This document shows positions 22,442 to 29,126 of a DNA stretch of 35,204 bases, piece after piece. The notes under the pieces are model-generated. The model ran no database searches and was not told the origin of the DNA. It worked only from the letters and a program-made list of their open reading frames with translations. Position 1 is the first letter of the stretch. Each line of letters starts with the position of its first letter. The DNA is from Bacteroidota bacterium. Lineage in GTDB: Bacteria > Bacteroidota > Bacteroidia > UKL13-3. The stretch covers positions 1 to 35,204 of the forward strand of contig JAIYDG010000021.1 in assembly GCA_027487625.1 (NCBI GenBank), given 5' to 3'. Position numbers and translations under genes: made by a program.

Positions 22442-24595
22442 ATGAAAAAAATTTACTCTTTGTTATTTCTAATGAGTTTTTTGCTTTTGAACACAGTAAA
22501 GGCAGATGAAGGAATGTGGATTCCACTCTTGTTAAAGAAATACAATTATGAACAAATGAAGGCTAAAGGCCTAAAACTAACCGCAGAACAATTGTATGAT
22601 GTAAACAATAGTTCTATGAAAGATGCAATCGTATGGTTTAATGGAGGCTGTACCGGCGAAATTATTTCTAAAGAAGGTTTAGTTTTAACAAATCACCATT
22701 GTGGATATGACGCAATTGCATCATTATCAACAAAAGAAGATAATATTTTAGACAACGGTTTTTGGGCTAAAAATAAAGGTGAAGAAAGAGCTAAACCTGG
22801 TATGTGGGTTTCTATTGTTCAAAAAATTGAAGATGTAAGTGATAAAGTTTTAGCAGAATTAAAAGATGTTGAAGAAAAAAATAGACCTGCCAAACTTCAG
22901 GAAATTTTCAAAAAACTAACTAATGAAGCTACAAAAGGTACTCATTATGAAGCACAAGTGAGAGAAATGTTCAAAGGAAATGCCTATTATCTTTTCACCT
23001 TTGAAAAATTCACAGATATTAGATTAGTTGGAACACCTCCTCAATCTGTTGGTAAATTTGGTGGTGATGCAGACAATTGGATGTGGCCTAGACATACTGG
23101 AGATTTTAGTATGTTCAGAATTTATGCAAACAAAGAAAACAAACCAGCTGCTTATTCTACAGCAAATGTTCCTTACCAACCAAAACACCATTTACCTGTA
23201 AATATTAAAGGTATTAAAGAAGGCGATTTTGCAATGATTATGGGCTTTCCTGGAAGAACCAATCGTTATGAATTTTCTCAAGGAATTGATTTAGCTATCG
23301 AAAAAGTTAATCCCACAATTGTTAACTTAAGAGATATAAGATTAAAAGCTTGGAAAGAAGTAATGGATAAAAATGTAAGCGATAGACTTGTTTTATCTGC
23401 TGATTATGCTTCAGTTGCAAACTATTGGAAATATTTTATTGGTCAAACTGAGCAAATGAAACGTTTAAAGGTTTATGACTACAAAAAGAACATGGAAACA
23501 AATTTTGCAAAATTTGCCAGTGGAAAATCTGAATATCAAAATGTTTTAAACAATGTAGATAAAGCTTACGCTGATTATAAACCTTATGCACTTCAAAGAA
23601 CCTATTTAATTGAAGGTATTTTAGGCGTAAGTATGAATGGAATTGCTTCTAGTTTATTTCCATATGCAAATGCTTTAAAAGAAAATAAGGACACTGCAGC
23701 AATTGTTAAAAAAGCATTAGCTGCATCTTTAGCTGCAACAGAAGAATCATACGCAGCATTTTTTCCATCAGCAGATGAAAAAATCTTAGCCCAAATTTTA
23801 GAAATGTATTATAACAACATTCCTGCCGACCAACATCCGGCAATTATGTCTAAAATTTTAAAATCAAAAGGAAAAACGAATTCTGAGAAATTTAGAGCTT
23901 ATGCTGCGATGGTTTTCGCTAAAAGTATTTTTAGAACAAAAGAAACTTATGAAGAATTCATTAAGAATCCAAGTATCAAAAAACTAAAAGCTGACCCATG
24001 TTATGCTTTAGTTGATGCATTTTACGGTAATTATTTAACCAATTTCAAGCCTAAAGTTGATGCATTCAACGCGGCAATCGGTCCAGAAGGTAGAGCATAT
24101 ATCAAAGGTTTAATGGAAATGATGCCGGAAAAAACCTTTTACCCAGATGCAAATTCTTCTTTAAGATTAACTTATGGACAAGTTCAAGCTTACGATCCTA
24201 AAGATGCTGTTCATTTTGAATATTATACCACTCTTGATGGTGTGATGGAAAAATACAATCCAGCTGATTTTGAATTCAATGCTCCTCAAAAACTTATCGA
24301 TTTATACAATTCAAAAGATTTTGGTCAGTATAAAATGGCTAATGGTAAATTACCTGTAGCTTTTATTACCAATAATGACATTACAGGAGGTAATAGTGGA
24401 AGTCCTGTAATTGATGGAGAAGGTCAACTTATCGGATTAGCTTTCGATGGCAACTGGGAAGCAATGAGTGGTGATATTGTATTTGATGAAAAATACAAAA
24501 GAACTATAAATGTAGATATTCGTTACGTTTTATTCTTGATTGACAAATTAGGTGGAGCTCCACATATTGTTGGAGAAATGAGTCTAATTAAATAA
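22442..24595 (+). CDS. S46 family dipeptidyl-peptidase (DPP7-like)
   Basis: A periplasmic serine exopeptidase that removes dipeptides from peptide N-termini so they can be imported as nutrients. It has 717 residues. The signal peptide is MKKIYSLLFLMSFLLLNTVKA, followed by DEGMWIP, typical of mature S46 enzymes. The catalytic triad is His85 in VLTNHHCGYD, Asp221 in WPRHTGDFSMF and Ser652 in TGGNSGSPVID. Cys70 in NGGCTGE and Cys87 can form the known disulfide. The residue that sets P1 preference is Gly670 in LAFDGNWEAMSGDI. That matches DPP7 (hydrophobic P1), whereas DPP11 (Asp/Glu) has Arg. It is monocistronic, with a -7 box and a terminator. Confidence 0.93.
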   Translation: MKKIYSLLFLMSFLLLNTVKADEGMWIPLLLKKYNYEQMKAKGLKLTAEQLYDVNNSSMKDAIVWFNGGCTGEIISKEGLVLTNHHCGYDAIASLSTKEDNILDNGFWAKNKGEERAKPGMWVSIVQKIEDVSDKVLAELKDVEEKNRPAKLQEIFKKLTNEATKGTHYEAQVREMFKGNAYYLFTFEKFTDIRLVGTPPQSVGKFGGDADNWMWPRHTGDFSMFRIYANKENKPAAYSTANVPYQPKHHLPVNIKGIKEGDFAMIMGFPGRTNRYEFSQGIDLAIEKVNPTIVNLRDIRLKAWKEVMDKNVSDRLVLSADYASVANYWKYFIGQTEQMKRLKVYDYKKNMETNFAKFASGKSEYQNVLNNVDKAYADYKPYALQRTYLIEGILGVSMNGIASSLFPYANALKENKDTAAIVKKALAASLAATEESYAAFFPSADEKILAQILEMYYNNIPADQHPAIMSKILKSKGKTNSEKFRAYAAMVFAKSIFRTKETYEEFIKNPSIKKLKADPCYALVDAFYGNYLTNFKPKVDAFNAAIGPEGRAYIKGLMEMMPEKTFYPDANSSLRLTYGQVQAYDPKDAVHFEYYTTLDGVMEKYNPADFEFNAPQKLIDLYNSKDFGQYKMANGKLPVAFITNNDITGGNSGSPVIDGEGQLIGLAFDGNWEAMSGDIVFDEKYKRTINVDIRYVLFLIDKLGGAPHIVGEMSLIK

Positions 24596-24613
24596 ATTAT
24601 AAAGTATAATTTT

Positions 24614-24653
24614 AAAAACGGCTAGTTCATATTTGAGCTAGCCGTTTTTTTTT
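24614..24653 (+). terminator. Terminator after the S46 peptidase gene
   Basis: AAAAACGGCTAG (24614-24625) pairs with CTAGCCGTTTTT (24638-24649), followed by more T residues. The 12-base loop can pair further (TTCA with TGAG-like). Confidence 0.85.
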
Positions 24654-24784
24654 GTAATTTATCTATCATCTATTAATTCGTCTTATGCAATTGAATTAGA
24701 ATATTTTAAGATGAAAAAAATCAAATTTTAGAAATAAGTAGTATTGCGTAATGATTAAACTAATATTAATTAGATGTAAATATT

Positions 24785-24792
24785 TATTTTCG
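24785..24792 (+). promoter_or_regulatory. -7 box for the DUF47-Pit operon
   Basis: TATTTTCG has one mismatch to TAnnTTTG and lies 17 bases before the ATG at 24809. Confidence 0.45.
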
Positions 24793-24808
24793 CAGCGAAA
24801 ATAAACAC

Positions 24809-25456
24809 ATGACATTTAATTCAATCATTCAGTTCTTTACTCCAAAGGACAAAATATTTTATTCCTTATTTGAGGAAGTAGCAATCAATGTGGCTGAAAT
24901 GGGAAAGCTAATGAAAGAAGTAGTAGCAGAACCCGATTTTGACAAAAGAGCGGTGATAATTAAAAAAGTTGAAGATTTAGAACATCATAATGATAATTTA
25001 ACTCATCAGATTTTCATTGAATTAGGCAAGAATTTTATAACTCCATTTGATAGAGAGGATATACATTATCTGGCTACATCCTTGGATGATATTTGCGATT
25101 ATATTTATGCATCTTCAAAAAAAATAAATTTATATAAAATAAATACAAATGATATCGGCATGCAAAAAATGGCTGATATCATTGTTTTAGGAGCTGATGC
25201 AATTAAAACGGCTGTTCTTGAATTAAGAAACATGAAGAACATGCGTAACATCACCGATGCGATTGTTAAAGTAAACAGTTTTGAAAATCAAGCTGATGAC
25301 TTATTTGATTTATCAATTGAGAAATTATTTGATACAGAAACCGACATCAAAACATTAATTAAAAAGCGTGAGATTTATCAAATAATGGAAATTGTAACAG
25401 ATAAATTCGAAGATGCTGCCAATGTTATAGAAACAATCGTAGTAAAATACGCATAA
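24809..25456 (+). CDS. DUF47 family, PhoU-like Pit accessory protein
   Basis: A 215-residue soluble, all-helical protein of the DUF47/Pit-accessory family, related to PhoU. These proteins are typically encoded beside Pit transporters and are thought to modulate phosphate uptake. Typical segments are KIFYSLFEEVAINVAEM, KKVEDLEHHNDNLTHQIFIE, the signature FITPFDREDIHYLATSLDDI (near 77-96) and the late VNSFENQADDLFD and IMEIVTDKFEDAANVIETI. The acidic ExxxD positions of each repeat are the usual metal-cluster ligands of PhoU proteins. The gene ends 10 bases before the Pit gene in the same direction, which indicates an operon. Confidence 0.92.
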   Translation: MTFNSIIQFFTPKDKIFYSLFEEVAINVAEMGKLMKEVVAEPDFDKRAVIIKKVEDLEHHNDNLTHQIFIELGKNFITPFDREDIHYLATSLDDICDYIYASSKKINLYKINTNDIGMQKMADIIVLGADAIKTAVLELRNMKNMRNITDAIVKVNSFENQADDLFDLSIEKLFDTETDIKTLIKKREIYQIMEIVTDKFEDAANVIETIVVKYA

Positions 25457-25466
25457 GCTCTTTACT

Positions 25467-26861
25467 ATGAGTTATTTAGTTATTATTATCATTCTAGCTT
25501 TAGTATTTGATTATATCAATGGCTTCCATGATGCTGCAAATTCAATTGCAACCATTGTTTCTACAAAAGTTTTAACACCATTTCAAGCAGTAGTTTGGGC
25601 TGCGTTTTTTAACTTTGTAGCGTTCTTTATATTTAAAGATCACGCTGTTGCAAACACAATTGGCAAAACTGTACACAAAGAGTTTATTACTTTAGATGTA
25701 ATTTTTGCAGGTTTAATTGCTGCAATTGCTTGGAATTTAATTACTTGGTGGTATGGAATTCCTTCTTCTTCCTCTCATACATTAATTGGTGGTTTTGCAG
25801 GAGCGGCAATTTCACATGCTTATATTACTGAAGGATTTACTGCATTCAGTTCCATTGTAGAAATGGAAAAAATCACAAAAACTGTACTTTTCATTTTTAT
25901 TGCCCCACTTATGGGCATGCTCATTTCAATGGTTATTACTTTGGTTACAATTGTAAGTAATACCTGGAAAAGAATTGCTTTGATTTTAATCGCTGCAGTT
26001 GGAACCTGGTTTCTATTCGACAAACTGGAACAAAACAAATTGCATGATAACCTTGAAAAGTTTTATGGAATTGATAAAATTAAAAATGAGGTTTCAAAAG
26101 ATCCTTCATTAACTTTCAAACTAGATTCAGTAAAAACATTAAGCAATGCTGCAGCTCCTTTATTAGCAGAATATAATTCTCTTAAAGGTGAAGGAATTGC
26201 TCAAAAAGTAAAAAGTGAATTGAAACAGGATGTGGATGTCAAAAAAATGGCAAAAGACCTTAATAAAGCTGACAATTCCTTCATTGTTAACGGTTTAATG
26301 TTGGCGATTCTGATTTTTATTTTTACTTATATCTATGTTGAAAAAGTAAAAACTCCAACTGCTTATAAAATGGCCAATATGTTTAAAAAGTTGCAGTTAT
26401 TGTCATCAGCGGCCTTTAGTATTGGACATGGAGGAAATGATGCACAAAAAGTTATGGGAATTATTGCGGCGGCATTAATTGCAAATGGAGATATCACAGA
26501 TTTTAAACAAATGCCAGATTGGGTGCCTTTAGCATGTTATGCAGCAATTGGCTTAGGGACAATGAGTGGTGGCTGGAAAATTGTAAAAACAATGGGAACA
26601 AAAATCACTAAAGTTACTCCTTTAGAAGGAGTTAGTGCTGAAACTTCAGGAGCAATAACTTTATTCATGACCGAACAAATGGGAATTCCAGTAAGCACAA
26701 CGCATACAATAACTGGTTCTATAATTGGAGTTGGAGCTACAAAAAGACTATCAGCTGTTAGATGGGGAGTTACCGTTAATTTACTATGGGCTTGGATTTT
26801 AACAATTCCTGTAAGTGCTGTAATTGCTGGAATTACTTATTATATTGTACATTTATTTTAG
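25467..26861 (+). CDS. Inorganic phosphate transporter, Pit family (DUF47-linked)
   Basis: A 464-residue inner-membrane phosphate symporter. The PiT signatures are DYINGFHDAANSIATIVSTK (near 15) and IGHGGNDAQKVMGIIAAAL (near 318), with GIPSSSSHTLIGG and GIPVSTTHTITGS. A hydrophilic insert of about 90 residues (LEQNKLHDNLEKFYGIDKI onwards) splits the two halves. It differs in sequence from the insert of the first Pit protein, so the two are diverged homologues and not a recent duplicate. It is co-transcribed with DUF47 and followed after one base by a lipoprotein gene. Confidence 0.93.
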   Translation: MSYLVIIIILALVFDYINGFHDAANSIATIVSTKVLTPFQAVVWAAFFNFVAFFIFKDHAVANTIGKTVHKEFITLDVIFAGLIAAIAWNLITWWYGIPSSSSHTLIGGFAGAAISHAYITEGFTAFSSIVEMEKITKTVLFIFIAPLMGMLISMVITLVTIVSNTWKRIALILIAAVGTWFLFDKLEQNKLHDNLEKFYGIDKIKNEVSKDPSLTFKLDSVKTLSNAAAPLLAEYNSLKGEGIAQKVKSELKQDVDVKKMAKDLNKADNSFIVNGLMLAILIFIFTYIYVEKVKTPTAYKMANMFKKLQLLSSAAFSIGHGGNDAQKVMGIIAAALIANGDITDFKQMPDWVPLACYAAIGLGTMSGGWKIVKTMGTKITKVTPLEGVSAETSGAITLFMTEQMGIPVSTTHTITGSIIGVGATKRLSAVRWGVTVNLLWAWILTIPVSAVIAGITYYIVHLF

Positions 26862-26862
26862 T

Positions 26863-27258
26863 ATGAATAAATCCTTAGTAAAAATCAGCATTCTCTGTTT
26901 TAGTATTGTTACATTTTTTGTGTCTTGTAGCAGCAATTCAAGAAGCTCAATTCCCAAAACCGGTAGTTTTGGAGAACAAATTGATTTAAATTCTACTTTT
27001 TATAATCCTGGAGATACGCAAAACTTGGTACAAACTTTATTTACAGGAGAAATTGTAAATTATTGCAAAGGTGAAGGATGTTGGTTAAGTCTTAAAAACG
27101 AAAATGGTAAACCCATTTTAGTTGAAATAAAAGATAAACAGTTTATTTTACCTTTAGATATAAATGGATCTAACGCATTTATAAAAGGAGAACTTCAATA
27201 TGTACAAGCAGAAAAATATGATTTCAAAATTATTGCAAGTGGAATTACAATAAAATAG
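26863..27258 (+). CDS. DUF4920-like lipoprotein
   Basis: A 131-residue lipoprotein precursor. The signal is KISILCFSIVTFFVSC, with the lipidated Cys in VSC followed by Ser-rich sequence. The mature part has FTGEIVNYCKGEGCWLSLKN, then ILVEIKDKQFILPLDINGSNAFIKGELQ. This is the pattern of DUF4920 (CxxxGCW plus a LP-Di-G strand pair), an OB-fold-like domain possibly binding a metal through its two cysteines; the metal idea is inference. The frame is open upstream to 26824 inside the Pit gene, but ATG 26863 gives the correct signal peptide and starts one base after the Pit stop. It is probably the third gene of the DUF47-Pit operon. Confidence 0.78.
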   Translation: MNKSLVKISILCFSIVTFFVSCSSNSRSSIPKTGSFGEQIDLNSTFYNPGDTQNLVQTLFTGEIVNYCKGEGCWLSLKNENGKPILVEIKDKQFILPLDINGSNAFIKGELQYVQAEKYDFKIIASGITIK

Positions 27259-27290
27259 AAAAAGGGCTGAAAATCAGCCCTTTTTCTATT
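27254..27290. terminator. Bidirectional terminator, DUF4920 gene against the sigma unit
   Basis: A 17-bp perfect stem (27254-27270 with 27274-27290) and AAA loop. The core is AAAAAGGGCTGA / TCAGCCCTTTTT. It contains the stop codon of the lipoprotein gene and overlaps that of the anti-sigma-like gene. Confidence 0.85.
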
Positions 27291-27534
27291 AAGCTCTTGC
27301 AACTAACTCAATATTATTGAGTTTGCGAGCATGCTCCATAATAAATTCAATGCTTGATTCAGAAGGTTCAGTTTCAAGTTCATCCAACATTTTAATTGTT
27401 TGTTTGAACTCTAAAAAACGTTTCTGAAGTTGTGGATTTACCTGAAGTTCAGCATCCATTGCGGATTTTTCTTCAGCTTCCATTTCGTCATAAATGTAAA
27501 GGAGCAATTGGTTTTCAGAGTAATTTTCACTCAT
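27289..27534 (-). CDS. Small anti-sigma-factor-like protein
   Basis: An 81-residue acidic, helical, soluble protein encoded 66 bases after the ECF sigma gene. ENQLLLYIYDEMEAEEKSAMDAELQVNPQLQKRFLEFKQT resembles the first helices of zinc-binding anti-sigma factors (a LLxYLdgeLs..e...ve..L...p..... pattern), but it has no Cys or His metal ligands and no membrane segment. From position and pattern I infer that it binds and holds the sigma factor. Related Bacteroidota genes in this position are usually annotated hypothetical. The start is ATG 27534. Confidence 0.65.
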   Translation of the reverse strand: MSENYSENQLLLYIYDEMEAEEKSAMDAELQVNPQLQKRFLEFKQTIKMLDELETEPSESSIEFIMEHARKLNNIELVARA

Positions 27535-27600
27535 AAGCTTTTAATTCGTTACGCTAAGTTAACGTATTGAATTGAAAATTATTTTATGAGCTTAAAAAAA

Positions 27601-28182
27601 TTATATCTGAACGCCTTTTTCTAACATTAATTTCCTTAAATTATTTAAAGCATAACGCATTCTACCCAAAGCAGTATTTACGCTAACTCCTGTAGCATCG
27701 CCAATTTCCTTGAAACTCATATTTCCCCAATGACGCATAATAACTACTTGTCGTTGCTCCTCAGGTAAATATTTTACCAACTCTTTAATCTTTTCTTCAG
27801 TCTGATACTGAATAATTTTGTCTTCTTTGGTTCCTTCTTCCGCAATTACTAAATAAGAAAAGATATCGTTTCCTTCACTATCAGTGATGGTGGTATCTCT
27901 TTTCATTTTACGCAGATAATCAATTGTAAGATTTCGTCCAACTCTTACAGCCCAGCCTGAAAATTTTCCTTCTTCATTATAATTACCTGACCTTAAGGTA
28001 TTGATAATTTTAATGAAAGCTTCCTGAAAAATATCTTCGGCAAGACTTCTGTCGCGAACCAAAAGATAAATCGCAGTAAAGATACTACGCTTGTGGCGTT
28101 TAATTAATTCTTCTAATGCTTGATCGAGACCTGATTGATACATTTTCACCAACTCATGGTCACTAATTTTCTGCATGTTCAT
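27601..28182 (-). CDS. ECF RNA polymerase sigma factor
   Basis: A 193-residue sigma-70-family factor of the extracytoplasmic-function group, directing RNA polymerase to a specific regulon. Region 2 (about 12-95) includes LEELIKRHKRSIFTAIYLLVRD, AEDIFQEAFIKI and FSGWAVRVGRNLTIDYLRK. Region 4 (about 130-190) includes LPEEQRQVVIMRHWGNMSFKEIGDATGVSVNTALGRMRYALNNL with the helix-turn-helix. It starts MNMQK, and either Met is possible. A TAGTTTTT stretch lies about 35-40 bases upstream. No TonB or FecR genes follow, so it is not the iron-starvation type. Confidence 0.92.
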   Translation of the reverse strand: MNMQKISDHELVKMYQSGLDQALEELIKRHKRSIFTAIYLLVRDRSLAEDIFQEAFIKIINTLRSGNYNEEGKFSGWAVRVGRNLTIDYLRKMKRDTTITDSEGNDIFSYLVIAEEGTKEDKIIQYQTEEKIKELVKYLPEEQRQVVIMRHWGNMSFKEIGDATGVSVNTALGRMRYALNNLRKLMLEKGVQI

Positions 28183-28338
28183 GGCAGTAAGGTTTAAGGG
28201 TTGAACAATAAAAACTAGTGTAGAGTTATTTCTATAAGCGGTGATATTTTATGTATGAGTTGTACTTATTGGTTGTTAAATCAAAATTAGTAAAATATTA
28301 TTAATATGCAAGTTTTTCTGAAAAAACTTTAAAAATCC

Positions 28339-29094
28339 TTATTTAACAGGCCTTCTGGACTTCAGTGTTGTGATTTCCGGTTTTAAAATATTAAACCTAA
28401 TCCCCAACGAAAATTGAATTATTGCCAATGGAACCTTTAAATTCTCCAAAGATGTACTTACAGGATTACCATTTGTATCAGTAAATTTAATTGTTCCATA
28501 ATCTGGCCTTCCATACAATAAATCTGCTCCAGTAAACAATGATACTCCTGGATTGAGGTGAATATTGGCTCCTATTCCTACTTGAACCAAACCAGTAACA
28601 ACAGTGGAACTTTTCCATTTAATTATTACTGCAGAATCATAGTTCAAATTATAACCTGGACTTCCAAGCCAAGCTATACCCAGTCCCAATTTTCCAAATA
28701 ACTCATAATGTTGGTTGCTATATTTTAATTTACTTCCAAATATTAATGTTCCCTGATTCCATGATTTTAATATTTGAACAGATCTTAGGTCTTTATTATT
28801 TAATAAAATCAATCTGTTAAAAGCATCGTAATCAACCTTATTTTTGTTGTATAGTATTGAACTATACATATTAAAATAGTTTGATTTTGTTTTAAAATCA
28901 TATACCAAACCAGCATGAAATCCTGATTTAGCAATACCATTTTCACTTAATGGAAAATCTTTTGCTCCATACGTGCCAAATGGTAAACTGGGTCCACCAT
29001 ATACCGTAATAGATTGAGAATTTACCTTCTGTATAAAAAGAATGGTAAAACAAAAACAAATTAGCCGAGTAGTTTTTTGTAATCTTGCAAACAT
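28339..29094 (-). CDS. Outer-membrane beta-barrel protein (PorT-like)
   Basis: A 251-residue exported protein. The signal peptide ICFCFTILFIQKVNSQ is followed by SITVYGGPSLPFGTYG, the common first strand of PorT/OmpW-like barrels. Repeated amphipathic strands follow: FHAGLVYDFKT, YFNMYSSILYN, YELFGKLGLGIAWLG, VTGLVQVGIGANIHL and VSLFTGADLLYGR, with the last strand IIQFSLGIRFNI. A basic tail of about 15 residues (LKPEITTLKSRRPVK) extends past the last strand, which is unusual for a barrel that should end in an aromatic residue. It is divergent from uvrA. The role is unknown. Confidence 0.78.
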   Translation of the reverse strand: MFARLQKTTRLICFCFTILFIQKVNSQSITVYGGPSLPFGTYGAKDFPLSENGIAKSGFHAGLVYDFKTKSNYFNMYSSILYNKNKVDYDAFNRLILLNNKDLRSVQILKSWNQGTLIFGSKLKYSNQHYELFGKLGLGIAWLGSPGYNLNYDSAVIIKWKSSTVVTGLVQVGIGANIHLNPGVSLFTGADLLYGRPDYGTIKFTDTNGNPVSTSLENLKVPLAIIQFSLGIRFNILKPEITTLKSRRPVK

Positions 29095-29105
29095 TGAGTA
29101 AAAAT

Positions 29106-29113
29106 TACTTTTG
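29106..29113 (+). promoter_or_regulatory. -7 box for uvrA
   Basis: TACTTTTG matches TAnnTTTG exactly and lies 14 bases before the uvrA ATG, implying a very short leader. It sits in the 32-base gap with the divergent beta-barrel gene. Confidence 0.6.
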
Positions 29114-29126
29114 GGAAAAATAAGAA

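Noticed and set aside
22442-24595. S46 peptidase as a DPP11-type (Asp/Glu-specific) enzyme
   Set aside because: The P1-selecting position is Gly670 (FDGN), where DPP11 has Arg.
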